From Pisolithus tinctorius (lineage: Eukaryota > Basidiomycota > Agaricomycetes > Boletales > Pisolithaceae): a DNA stretch of 64,000 nucleotides. Location: contig JANFAH010000004.1 in assembly GCA_024663395.1 (NCBI GenBank), positions 1,984,001 through 2,048,000 on the forward strand. The letters are read 5' to 3'. Below, piece by piece: positions 45,912 to 57,501 of the stretch; the first letter of the stretch is position 1; every line of letters starts with the position of its first letter. A program made the position numbers and the translations under genes. A model generated the notes under the pieces. The model had not been told where the DNA came from. It worked only from the letters and a program-made list of their open reading frames with translations, and did no database searches.

Positions 45912-48900
45912 ATGTCCGGCTCATTCAGTCGTCCCCAGTCTCAGTCCTCAGCTCAGCTCGTCGGTGTCTCTGAAAACCTTGTCTGCAGTCCACCAATCCA
46001 GTCGAATCCATGCACTAGCACAAATGCATCCACCTCCAATACCGTCTCTATGCCTTTCGTCAGACGACACGTTACTCGTCGTCTCAAGACCGCAAAGGCA
46101 GACTGCGACAAGGAACTTCGTCGAGTAATAAATAGCATCACCACATTCTTTGAGGAGAAACTGCGTGAAGGCGAACAGGACCGCGATATCGACTTTCGTG
46201 ATCGCGACAGAGATGTCGACCGGGACTCTCAGTATGACGACTCCGACCACTTACTACAAGACCAAATTGCAGTGACCCGTCCTGCTTCCATGGCAGACGA
46301 TGAGTCCGATAGTGTCTACGATGTAGACTCCGACTATCGTCATTCTCGACAACGTGCGTTTCCAGAGGATGCGAGTAAAACAACTCCCTTTCTAACCCAT
46401 CGGGCTTCATTTCCTGGCCTATTTGCAGCATCTAATTCTCCTTCACTCGGCTCCTCTTTACGCAGACAGAACACCCTTCACTCCACACCACCCTCTAGCT
46501 CAGGTCCCAGCCCCATCATTCCAAACAGTTCACTATCTACCACCGCAAGTCCCCGCAAGCAATCCAATGCTGTGCACCCCGTGGTCTGGCCAAGTCAAAG
46601 CTTATCTTCTCGTCGCCTTTCCCGTGCAATCCAGATCCCCGTCCGTTCAGGCAGATCTACTGCCCAAAGCTCTCGTTCAACGTCCAGATCTCGTTCACCC
46701 CTCCCTCCTGCCCCAATTCACGCCAACTTCTCTGACACTGCAACTTCAACTTCCATCAATCGCAGGTCCTCGCGCATACTAATAGACGATCCCATCGACC
46801 CTATCATGTCTGCGCTGTATGAGCTCATAGGCGTTGCCACAGATGTCACAGAAATGTCCACAGCCCAGCTGACGGCACAGCCAAAGATATGTGAATCGCT
46901 CGTTCAACGCGTGCAAGGCCATCGGGAAGGCCTGGGATGACCATCCAGATTGGCACGGACGCAATTGGTATGTGCAGGTACTCCTTGCCGTCGCTAGCCT
47001 CAGCCGTGTGGTGGAGTGGTGGGAGGCAGAGAAACTATTCTGGAACTTTGACGACAACGAAGACGAACAAGACGAACCATTGATGTTCGTCATGAAGCCT
47101 GCGGATGACGTTCTTCCTACTTCGGTGTCGATAGGTCGGTTCCATCCGGCAGAGGGAGCATTATTGCAGTTCTCTGCAGATGAAGAACAGCGCTTCCGTT
47201 CGACCAGGCAAATTAGTCAGGGCAGGCGATCAAGAGAAGAACACGTTAAAGATTTTACTCGGAAGTCGACATCTCCGGAGCCAGGCTCCCGCGTGCCCCA
47301 TAAGTTAATTGAAACCAACGAGTCTGCCCGTGTCTTAGCAACAGAGCGATTGCGACTACAGGCTGAAAGAACTCAGAGCCAAAACATTGTTTTGGAGCTG
47401 AGCTTGGACGGTGATCACTTCATATCGGCAAATCATGCATGGAGACTCGTGGCTGGGTACGTTCAACGTCCTTTCAATGAAGTTCACAGGTTTGAATTCA
47501 ACTGTCATTAGTACGGATCCGGCTGAACTTCTTGGGACCCGAATATCAAATCTTCTTGCGCCGTCAGATTGGTCAGGTCTTCAGGGATGCAACGTCTCGT
47601 CCTGCAACGAGACGACACTCGTGCAGTCGATGTACACTTCAAACTGCAGGTGCAGCCTGATGGGGAGAAAGAGGGTCCAGCAAATGCCATCTTGTATCAG
47701 CAAATGGAGGGCCAAGGCATACTTATGATCGACCGTGAGGACGCCCAACCATCCCATACGTTATGGATCGTGAAGCCGACAGGTCCTCCACGATATGAGT
47801 ATTCCTCTCCCTCTATTGTCTTCGAGGGAGAGGAGGCAGTCGCCAACGCAGTCCCAGCGACAACTGATGCCGCTGAAGAAGTCGAGCAACGCCCCGGTAT
47901 GCCATTTCCATTCGCACAACCGATCTCTACGGAACCAATTCTTTGTCGAATATGCGAGTGCCAGATTCCGCAATGGTACTTTCGAAAAGCACAGCGAGAC
48001 CTGTGTCGAGATCCATCGACTGGAAGCAGGGATTACGGAATGCAATGAGTCCATCAGCGAGTTAAAGAACACAATTCCGTGATCTTCTGCTCGCAATCGA
48101 GACTTCGCAGCCTCCCGTGACTCCAGGAATATCGTGGCCTTCCGCTCTTCACTCCGTCAACATCGCCGAGTATGTCGAGTCCGTTGCAGTTGTTTCCGTA
48201 CCAAGAAAACAGGGATGGGAATGAAGAAACTTGCAACGTCGCTTTTTGGAGCAATTGGACGAGATTTTGCAACTGGCTGTTGAAATTACCATGCCATCGT
48301 TAAAGGAGGAGGAGTCGAAGGAACCCATTGAACGACAGCGGTTGCTCACTCCAACTTCCGAACAAAAAATAACGCAGGTGCGAAATTGGTGCAAGCCAGC
48401 CATTGACGATGCCGCTTTGAAACAGCTCGCAGAAGACACTGAACGCGTCATGCGCCAAAAGGTTGACAACGTTGTACGCATGCAAAATACGATTCGGTAC
48501 TCGGAGAAAGTATGGCACGAATGGGAGCAGAAAGTCGGAGAGTGTTTGGCTGCAGCTGACTTTGATGATGAGAGCGACGAGAGCGAGCTCGAGAACGATG
48601 TGGACGCCGCGTCCACCCCCGCAGCGGAGGCTGCTGACACTACAGCCTCTGGGGACCAAACCGCAGTCAACTCGTCGGAGGATATTCTTTCATGTGATCC
48701 TACTCCTATGGCCTCTTCGTCTCCCGCCTGCTGTTGGAACACCTAACGAAACTCGTTCCCTGGTGTCCATGCCAGCGCCGGCCGTTGCCCCGACAACATG
48801 GCAAATAATTAACAAACTACCTACTCGATCATCCACCCCATCATCCATATCCTCCCCCTTAGCACTTGCCGTACCTATCACGGCTACTTCCTCGGATGAC

Positions 48901-51726
48901 CACCCGCCATACATGGACTTGAATGACATTCCCGGCGAAGGTCGGAACAATCAGAACTCGGAGATCCGCTTCCAACTTGCTCGAACCCCGTCTTTTGGTT
49001 ACCCCACCGTTATCACCAAGCATTCAACCGCGGGATGCTCAACCAACCCGCCGTGGCCATCGTAGGCATTCTACGGTCAACCCCGTATTTAGCCCCACTA
49101 CGTCAAATACTCCCCTCTCGCCTCGGCAACCATCTGCGGTTCCATTATCACGATCTACACCCACATCCATCAAGGACTTCGAGATCATCAAACCCATTAG
49201 CAAAGGCGCATTCGGTTCCGTCTTCCTTGCGAAGAAGAAGGTTACGGGCGATTATTACGCTATCAAAGTGTTGAAGAAAGCCGATATGATTGCGAAGAAT
49301 CAGATCACGAACGTGAAAGCCGAGCGTATGATTCTCATGAAACAGGCAGAGTCTCCTTTCGTTGCAAAGTTGTACTTCACCTTTCAGAGCAAGGACAACC
49401 TATACCTGGTGATGGAATATCTCAACGGTGGTGACTGTGCTGCTCTTATTAAGTCTCTGGGTTCTCTTCCCGAAGAGTGGACGCGTCAGTATATCGCTGA
49501 GGTCGTCTTGGGACTGGAATACCTGCATCAACGCGGCATTGTTCATCGGTTTGTGCTTCTTCAGTTACAATGCACGAGTTTCATCTGATTAGTACATTAC
49601 AGCGACCTTAAACCAGACAATTTACTTATCGATCAGCATGGTCACTTGAAGCTGACGGACTTCGGTCTGAGCAGAATTGGTCTTTTGGGCCGTCAAACTC
49701 GTGAAGGTCATCTGGGCTTGCGTCCTCGTGCAAGATATGAATTCACGTTCGCGACCTCCCTCCCTTGACTCAGGCTTGATCTCATCTCCCATGTTGTCTT
49801 CTGATGGCGGAGGTTCGTATTTCGTTCAGGGACCCCAGGCCGGGAACCGGGCAGTAGCACCGCCTTATCAATCGCTTGCAGACGACATTAGTGAGTCCAG
49901 TGGGTCAGAGTCAGTGTCGAATTACTACTCGCGCCGAAGCAAAGCTGGCGAGAGCCCGCTGCAGTCGTTTGCCAGTGAGCTGACGACGGATTTGCGTTCA
50001 TATTCTGGGGGTCATACTCCTCCTGGAGAACAGAAGTTCGTTGGCACCCCGGATTATTTGGCTCCCGAGACTATTCTTGGACTGAGAGGTGATGACGCCG
50101 CAGTCGACTGGGTATGTCATTACGTGGTCTCTGTTCCGTCATTACTTATGCGATTGACAGTGGGCTCTCGGAGTCATAACGTACGAATTCTTGTACGGTA
50201 TACCGCCGTTTCACGCGGAGACGCCAGAGAAGGTGTTTGAGAACATTCTATCCGGTCATGTTGAATGGCATGAAGAGTGGATTGACTTCTCGGATGCTGC
50301 CAAGGACTTCATGCAGCGACTGATGGACACGGATCCCGTCACTCGACTTGGCGCGGATGGTGCTGACGAGGTTAAATCCCACCCATTTTTTGAGGGGATT
50401 GAATGGGATAAAGTCACGTCGGCGGAGGCAGCCTTCATACCACAGGTTACGGATCCCGAGTCCACGGATTATTTCGATCCCCGCGGAGCCATACCACAAC
50501 TATTCCATGATGACGAGATATCCCTTACCAATCCCCTTGACAGTCCTGCGATCAACCCTGTACGACAGAGTTCGCATTCACATTCATCTTCTCAGCATGC
50601 CAATCGGGAATCTGCGCCGTCGCCTGCTAGCGACGACTTCGGATCATTCAGTTTCAAGAATTTGCCCGTACTCAAACAGGCTAACGATGACGTGATACGC
50701 AAGTTGAAGACGGATCAACTGGCACCCATCGCGCACACCTTATCGGATCCGGCCTGTCTGGTGTCGAGGAGACGAAGCGCGTCACAGCGTCATAAAGTGA
50801 AACCTCCCAGCGTTGTTACTGCAATTGACCAGAAATCGATCTCGCATGGGCCGCCCTCCCCTTCTACCTCGACGTCGTCGATTGCGTCGTCGCCATCCCG
50901 AGCGAGTATTCCGACTACGCCGGGAAGTGGTTCAGGAAGTCATATTCGGAAGCCCTCAGAATTCGGAGCTATCGAGCGATTTAAACTAAATCATCTTGAC
51001 GGTATCGAGCGGAGGAACACGATGCCCAGTAGATTGCGAACGGCATCGATTTCGAGTAGCACAGGTGACGGTTCTGGCTCTGAGAACTGGCTGCCCTCCT
51101 CTGCAGGTCAAGGATCTAGTCATTTTGAAACGCCACCCTCCTCTGTCCACTCCATCGATTTGCGTAAGGGACCTGATCCGAACGATCGCGCCGTGACTTG
51201 CCTGCTTGCTGAAGATAATCCCATAACGGCGAAGATTATCGAGACGTTGTTGACTCGTCTTGGCTGTCGTTGTGTTGTTGTTGCTGATGGCACTGAGGCC
51301 ATCAGTGTCGCCATGGGAGATATCAGTGAGTGGCGTATGTCACCTTGAGTGAGAAACAAAGCTAATCTTTATCGCAGAGTTTGACTGTATTTTGATGGAT
51401 TTACATATGCCAGCCCGTAAGTATTTACTCGTCGTCGGTTGCGACTGCCGCAAGTACTGATGGGCGCATCACGACTAGTTGATGGCGAGAGTGCCGCCAG
51501 ATATATCAAGGCGACGAACAACAAGAACAGCTCGACGCCTATTATCTGTGTTAGTGCCTACAGCGCAACGGATGCGAACGAACCCAACAATCTGTTTGCG
51601 GCGTCCTTGGGCAAGCCATTGCAAAGAGCGGACCTGCTTGCTGTGATGCGCAAACTGGGATTCAAGACGTCAGCGGTGCAGGGTGCTTCATACCCTGCGA
51701 AACTTGTTGCTTTCCGCGCATCATGA
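45912..51726 (+). pseudogene. RIM15: Rim15/Greatwall-type protein kinase, frame broken in this sequence
   Basis: Order of domains: Ser-rich N-terminus from ATG 45912; conserved helical region (GKAWDDHPDWHGRNWYVQVLLAVASLSRVVEWWEAEK); a PAS domain (47390-47800); a C2HC zinc finger (CRIC...HSETC, 47940-48005); and a kinase from 49190. The kinase shows GAFGSVFLAKKK, AIKVLKK, HRDLKPDN split by an intron, DFGLS, a roughly 125-residue insert typical of Greatwall/Rim15, and GTPDYLAPE. Near the C-terminus is a response-regulator domain (LLAEDNPITAKIIETLL, ILMDLHMP with the acceptor Asp), ending at 51724-51726. Rim15 phosphorylates Igo/ENSA to inhibit PP2A on entry to quiescence. Within 46.9-49.75 kb the frame shifts by +1 at about 46920, 47575, 47607, 47978, 48077, 48955 and 49728, and a stop lies at 48222. 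A further shift near 48735 is better explained by an 82-nt intron. Local sequencing error and real decay are both possible. Confidence 0.85.
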
Positions 51727-52311
51727 GTGATTATGCTATTGCTATCATGCTGTTTCTTTCGTTTTCGACTGCATCATATATGTTCACACGTTTGTGCTCG
51801 GCTATTTCCCAGGTCCGATGAGCATTCGAGCATCCTCAATCTGCACACTACTTCAATTTCTCTTTGCACAGCTGTACGCTAGACACGACTGATTACCTTG
51901 TACGCCACCATTATATTCGCACAGCACACATTTTGCAACCCCTTTGTCACGTGAGGGAGGAAGCAGGCCGCCAAGAGAAAGTTGGCAGAGCGCTGCTTAG
52001 CGAGGCTGTTCGTTTCGATGTGTCCGTGCGCGCCATCACTCAACGTAAAAAGATTACAGCAAAGTAGTGAGGTCTGCTTAGTCAGCAGGAGGTCTTGATA
52101 CCTAGCTGCCACTGAGAAACGATGGATTATTACTATTCGATCGTAACGGGCGCTGGAAATCTGGCAGGACATGTGTCCGACTGTACCTGGACTAGCACTC
52201 CCGGTACCCTCGTCCTCCTGCTACACAGATCCTAGCTGAACATCCTCATCCAAATAGATGCAGTCTTACGATCATAGAGGTGATGCAAGTTGTTGCAGTC
52301 TCTCGTTCTAG
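51727..52311. other. Intergenic region with a TCACGTGA site
   Basis: 585 bp between RIM15 and the UIM gene, both on the plus strand. The palindrome TCACGTGA lies at 51947-51954. No gene seen; expected to contain the RIM15 3' UTR and the downstream promoter. Confidence 0.5.
51947..51954. promoter_or_regulatory. TCACGTGA E-box palindrome
   Basis: A perfect 8-bp palindrome 358 bp upstream of the UIM-protein ATG. A third copy of the element seen at 3844 and 24190, but without the ATTTG flank. Confidence 0.35.
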
Positions 52312-54559
52312 ATGTCTGACCACCATATGTGTGTAGCCAAATACGCCCCTCAACGCTACTCATCCGTACAAGCGACCCCTTCGAGGCCTCCCCAGGTCCC
52401 TCCAAGGCCCCGCCATGCCAGCTTCGCCGCACCCGAGTCCTTACCGCCCTCGTCACTACACATGTCACAGCCCTCCATACCCGTGAGCCTTACCCCAGGT
52501 AGACTGCGGACTGCACGCTCGACTTGGGATGCGACCCTCTCACCGCCTCTGACATCGCGCCCCAGTCCATCTGGGTTTCCCCATCCGTCTCCTGCTAGTC
52601 GCATGACCCTCTACGGCGACTACTTCTCACAACCACAACCCCCGTCGCTCCCTCCTCCTCCTCCCTTACCTCGGAAGCCACATGTCCCAATCAACCTGCG
52701 CCCACCGATTCCGCCCAAGCCATCTGCCCTTATCTCATCCGCCCAACCGAGAAATCCTTTGTACCCACAGTCGATATCAACTAGTATCGCATCTGGACTT
52801 CCCCCCTGGTCCCCTGATGAATCTAGATCTCATTCACCAATTGACGACGACAAGGACTTCTCATTCCCACCGCCCCTCGCACTTCCCGCATTGGATATAA
52901 AATATCACGAGGACATTTTGGCTGCTCGAGAGGAGGAAGAACTTGCAAAGGCGCTCGAAGAGTCGCGGTTATTGGCAAATGTGTTCGATGAGCGCCCCGC
53001 CTTTACCAATATTGTGCACAAGAACCCTGCATCTACGAAGGCCATCCCGGCCAACGGCGAGAGTTGGCTCAACATGAGCACTCCGTCTACCGCCCAGCAT
53101 TCACTGGATTCCTTGCTTGACGAAACATCTTTGCAAAAACAATCAGATGATAATAAGTGTCTTCCGCATAATACCAACGGGCGTCCCGTAAACGAGCTCC
53201 TCCGATCTGCTGTGACCGAGAGCCGTGATACACAGCCCACGTCTGCGGACTCAACCCCCGCCCCCTCCTTGTACTCCAACGTCGTATCCAACCTAGTCGC
53301 AAAATCTACTTCCAATGTCACCGTCACCTCCAATACTTCTACGACGCATGTTCCTCACCTACCAGCCTCACCTGCACCAAGTTCCCTCACCCGACCGCCC
53401 AGTGAACCCCCAGTATCACCGCAGCCTACAGCCGAGACCTACCCGACATCCCCATCTGTTCCTTCCATTTCGGGTCTTAGCTCGAACTTCACGTCAGATA
53501 GTAGTGTGTCTGTCGGAAAGTTTTATACTGGGGATGTTCTCTCGATAACTGCAAGTAGATCCCAAGTGACGTCCGCAAGCTCCAGTCTATCTCTGGATTC
53601 CAGTATCAGTCCCAACTTTTTGGAAGGAGATGATGACGCTGATTCACCGAAACGTCCGGCGATCCCGTACTCAGCAAATCAATACGTGGAGCCAGAGCTA
53701 CTCATGGGTGTCTGTAAGTACGAACGTGTAGCCGGCGTAGCATCGCCTAACCATTACTGTTTAGCACTAGGATTCAACCGTCCAGTGATTTCGACTTTGT
53801 TGACGCTCATGAAGGATCAAATGCCCAACGTCATTACTCTTCCATACGGAAAAGCCCCTCCTTGCTTCCTTCAAGCCCCCAGTTGGCGCCGTTTGTTGAA
53901 GTTGATGGCTCGGCTCAGCGCCACTAGAATAGAACCAACCGTGGAAGCCCTAAGTATGGCTAAGCACGAGTTAAGACTACGAACCGTTATACAGTTCGTA
54001 AGGGTGAGTCACTCTTTGCTGAGCACGAGCGACTTTTGACAGGTCCAAGGTCCACCATTCCTCGTCTGACTGGAGAACAGTCCTCTACTTCACCACTGAT
54101 ATGCCCGCCACACCGTCCGCGCATAATTCACAGAGGTACACGAATGGCGATGTTGGTGTGCTGCCGTTTTCGTATACGTTGTCTCCCCTCCCGACGCTTC
54201 TGAAAGACGGTGCGGAATCGCAGATGGCAAAATACTACGTCATCCCGTCGACGTCGACGACACCCTACCCCACTCTTCCTATCAACTTCCCAGACCTAGC
54301 CATGTACCTGCAGTCTGCCGTGGAAGACTCCCGCCGGGCTGCCATTGACGGCTCCAGCGGAATGCGGAAACTGGCACAGTTTATTGACAGCTGCTATCCG
54401 AATGATACTGGGATGGCTGCGCTCGACGGAGATGTCCCAAAGAGAGGAGTTGGCGGGATGCTGAAGCGGGTGATGGGCAGGTCGAAGGGAAGGGGGAGCA
54501 GAGGGAATGAGGAGATCTATGATCTCGTGACTCCGTTCGTGTCAGAGGACTGGGGCTGA
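52312..54559 (+). CDS. Proline-rich protein with a ubiquitin-interacting motif
   Basis: From ATG 52312 a long first exon of about 465 codons is rich in Pro and Ser with SH3-like PxxP stretches (PPPPPLPRKP). Near residues 200-222 lies AAREEEELAKALEESRLLA, which fits the UIM consensus (acidic run, hydrophobic, x-x-Ala-x-x-x-Ser). After an intron near 53714-53763 the C-terminal half becomes ordered: LGFNRPVISTLLTLMKDQMPNVITLPYG, SWRRLLKLMARLSATRIEPT, DWRTVLYFTTD, MAKYYVIPS, LAMYLQSAVEDSRRAAID, MRKLAQFIDSCYP. The stop is at 54557-54559. I believe similar proteins occur across Agaricomycetes without assigned function. The UIM and PxxP motifs suggest an endocytic or ubiquitin-sorting adaptor (inference). 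Confidence 0.75.
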
Positions 54560-54731
54560 TAACAGACGCGGCGAGTCCCGTACGGCCTTAGATTACCCCA
54601 ATTACAGTAAATTATAGCATGCACTGTACGCCAAGCTAGTCACAGTAGTACATAGTAACCAGACAGAAGTTGTGCAAGTGTTTGTGGCGTTAAGCACTCC
54701 AGTCGGGTGTGCGGAGGCGCGTGCTCAGACC

Positions 54732-55927
54732 ATGACCACATCCAACCCAGTCGAGCCCGAGTCTCTGAAGATCCCACCACTCTCAGTCGAGGAGGAAGGT
54801 CAGGTCCTGTATCAGCACAAGACTTCTTTCTGAATGCACGTTCCCAGACGCTATAATACACACCAGGATAACAAACGACGAAAGACCTCTGCGCCGCATA
54901 GCGAAAAAGTTTCACACATATGCATCTCTAGTTCACCCATCGCCGGTTCACTCAAGTCATGCAGGGAACATAGACGATGCAAGGGAGGCTTTCCTAATTG
55001 AACTCTCTTCGTTCGAACTCTCGCTCAAAAAAAGTATCATGGTCTGCGAGGCAGAAGCACGGCAGGTAGAGGAGTACCAACGCGAGCGGCGAAGGATTGG
55101 TACGTGTGGTCCATCAAGGACTTGGGCGCACAGCTGACCAATTGTTTACTTACAACCACCTCCCTCAGAAGCGGAACATGAAGCATTGCGTGCTCAGATT
55201 GCCGAACTCAAGATTGCACTTGAGCACGCTCAGACAGAGCGCAAGAGGAAGATAGAGTACGATTCCGTTGCAGAAAAGATCAACACGTTTCCAAGCCGTG
55301 ATGAACTCCACCAGTACGTATCGTGTATTCCTTCACTAGAGCTGTCGTTGACATGCTGTGGTACTATTTAGAGCCATCCTCTTACTAGAGAATGACATGG
55401 CAGCTATTAGAGCAGAGCATGAGACGCAAGAACGCATCATTCAGGGCCAAAAGTCCGCGTTGGACGGTATCGTCATGGACCTTTCATCATTGCGGCTATT
55501 GGGGAAAGACAAGGATGTTTCGCAGCTCGGTAGTCCGTTAACAACCCCTGCCCCGGAATTACCTGACTCAGATGAGGGTGGTCGAAGTTCGTTGCCAAAA
55601 GATGACGAGAGGCAAGGGGAGGGCATCGAGTACGGAGAAGTCCCAGAGGGGAAGGAAGATGGAGAAGATGACGGATCGTTTGATTTGTTGTCATCGTCAA
55701 AACTTGGCCCCTCCGCCCAGGGGTTGCTATCACACCAGTCTGGTACGCCACTGTCATCGCAGAGGGACCCTCAGGCCCAGGGCGGTGTGTCAGCTGATGT
55801 AGACGATGATATCGAGATGGGGGAAGTTGCGGAGGATCCCAAACCCAAGAGGAAGGCCAGGGAAGACTTAGAGGAAGGAGAGGCAAGCGACTCCAGCAGC
55901 GCGTTGTCAGATCCTCCAGACGACTAA
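54732..55927 (+). CDS. THOC7: THO complex subunit 7
   Basis: Starts at ATG 54732 (MTTSNPVEPESLKIPPLSVEEE). Intron 54798-54847 joins it to DAIIHTRITNDERPLRRIAKKFHTYASLV, the hallmark of THOC7/Tho7. Exons 2-4 form a long coiled coil (AREAFLIELSSFELSLKKSIMVCEAEARQVEEYQRERRRIE, EAEHEALRAQIAELKIALEHAQTERKRKIEYD, INTFPSRDELHQAILLLENDMAAI). The C-terminus is acidic and Ser-rich, ending SDPPDD at 55925-55927. THO couples transcription to mRNA export through the TREX complex. Its stop is only 40 bp from that of the convergent tRNase Z gene. Confidence 0.87.
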
Positions 55928-55967
55928 AAATGAAGTTTGAGGCAGCGTCTCTTTGTATCATTAGATC

Positions 55968-57235
55968 CTAATCTGTGGTGCTAGGTTTGATTTCTACCGT
56001 CATCAAGTCTCGCGCGCAGATAATCTCTCCATCATAATGTTCCTTGGCTAAACGTGCGATCGCCTTCATGATCCTACCGGCCTCTTCATTCCCTTCGTCG
56101 TCCCCTGGATACCTAGCTGAGAAGTGGTTGAGAATCAATTTCCGGGCTCCAATCAGGGTGGCGAACGCTCCCGCAAGTTGAGGGGTTGAGTGTCCCCGTG
56201 TTTTTGCGCGCGTTTCGACACTTTCAGAAGTATCGTCGGGTTTGGTAGAAGGATCTACCCCTGGAAGATGAGCATTGGTTGCCTCGTGAACGAGAACGTC
56301 GGGCGAAGTGGCGATATCGGATATAAGGGAAGGATCATAAGTGTCTCCAAGTATCACGACCTTTCGACCTGGTCGGCGAGGAGGGCCGTGCAGTACAGTT
56401 CCATCTGGGAGCTCGATGCTTTCTCCTTGTTGTAGACGGCTCATCCATGTCATAGGTGCCTTTGTCCTCTTTATGTCAGGTATGTATTTTTTAGGGTCCA
56501 TCTTCCCCGGTATGGGGGCCTCTGTTATCACGTATCCTACGCACGGTACAGAGTGCAGGATGGGGCCTGCACAGACTGCAACGGCATCATCTCGGAAGAT
56601 ATTCCTCCATACTCCATCGACTTGCGGTATATTGCGACCAGGGATCTCTGAGGCATGGATCGGTAGGGAAAAATTGTCGCCGTCTGGTGGGTCATCAGGG
56701 AACCGCAACTCGTGGACGACGTATTGCCGTGCCAAGATGCTGTGGGTGTATGTGAGACTTGCTCGAACATACGCGCGTGTACCAAGTGGACCGTAAATCT
56801 CCAAAGGCTATTAGCATCGGTCAGGAAGGCGGTAATGGGCGACGGACTGAGCACACTTGCGTCAATATCGAGCTGAGTCTGCAGACGAGGATCGCCGACG
56901 TCACCGACGGCGCCTCCAGCACCGTTAGCTAACGTAGATATTAGTGGTACCAGCCCGAAAATGTGGTCTCCTGTATGTAATGACAACTATCAGTTTTCTG
57001 GAACAGTAGAGCACAGCGTACCATGTGTGTGCGTGATGAATATCTTCTTGATCTTGCCCATCCTTAAGACACTCTTTTGGAGTTGGTGCTGGGTAGCCTC
57101 ACCGCAATCAAAGAGCCAGACGTCGCCGGCCAAACGCACTGCAAGAGATGAATGATTCCGCGTAGAAGACGGTTGGGCGGAAGCTGTCCCAAGGAAAACG
57201 AGATCCATCGATCCGATGCCACTTTTTCTTGACAT
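55968..57235 (-). CDS. tRNase Z (ELAC-type short form)
   Basis: The start is taken at the ATG at 57235-57233 ([37 protein letters not shown]); an in-frame ATG at 57271 would add 12 residues. Next are [15 protein letters not shown] and the metallo-beta-lactamase motif [14 protein letters not shown] (HxHxDH), split by an intron near 57010-56960. Later exons show [57 protein letters not shown] and [10 protein letters not shown]. These are the second metal site and the exosite-proximal motifs of RNase Z. The stop is at 55970-55968. The enzyme trims the 3' trailer of pre-tRNA. The gene starts 99 bp downstream of a tRNA gene on the same strand. Confidence 0.88.
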
Positions 57236-57321
57236 TATTGTGGGTGCCCACCGCGAACAACTACAAAACAAGATGCGATTACCATTTACTCTCGCGGCCG
57301 ACGTCGCCTGAGACCATCAAG

Positions 57322-57329
57322 AAAAAAAA
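57322..57329 (-). terminator. RNA polymerase III terminator of tRNA-His
   Basis: On the minus strand a run of eight T (plus-strand A8) follows the tRNA 3' end by four bases. A T-run of this length is a strong Pol III terminator. Confidence 0.85.
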
Positions 57330-57333
57330 CAAT

Positions 57334-57416
57334 TGTCCCTGGCAGGAATCGAACCTGCGGCGTCACGGGATTGTGCTAGCCACAACGTGACGATTTAACC
57401 ACTAATCGACAGGGAC
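57334..57416 (-). tRNA. tRNA-His (anticodon GTG) with an 11-nt intron
   Basis: Read on the minus strand: acceptor GTCCCTG pairs with CAGGGAC, discriminator A at 57334. The D stem GATT/AATC and the T stem GCAGG/CCTGC pair perfectly, with the T loop TTCGATT. The anticodon stem is TCACG/CGTGA. The loop is TTGTGG plus C, with GTG at 57383-57381. Between position 37 and 38 lie 11 extra bases (57379-57369), the canonical site of nuclear tRNA introns. Without it the tRNA is 72 nt. A73 fits eukaryotic tRNA-His, to which G-1 is added after transcription. B-box GGTTCGATTCC is intact. It lies between tRNase Z and METTL16. Confidence 0.93.
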
Positions 57417-57501
57417 TTTACCGAAGCCGGTAAATCTTCTTCCTTGGTATACTTTTGGCAGGACAACAGGAGTTTCACCTTCCAGGCCATTGTAACTTGG
57501 A

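Noticed and set aside
48690..48772. Frame change near 48735 counted as another break in RIM15
   Set aside because: An 82-nt GT...AG intron with a CTAAC branch site joins the frames cleanly, so this one is probably a normal intron.
49700..49727. 28-nt GT...AG segment that would restore the RIM15 frame as an intron
   Set aside because: Far below the 45-65 nt of all other introns in the window, the donor is weak, and several other breaks in the same gene have no such segment. One extra base explains it more simply.
46890..49740. Programmed +1 ribosomal frameshifting in RIM15
   Set aside because: Six or more separate shifts plus a stop codon in one gene, with no slippery motif in common, is not plausible for programmed frameshifting.
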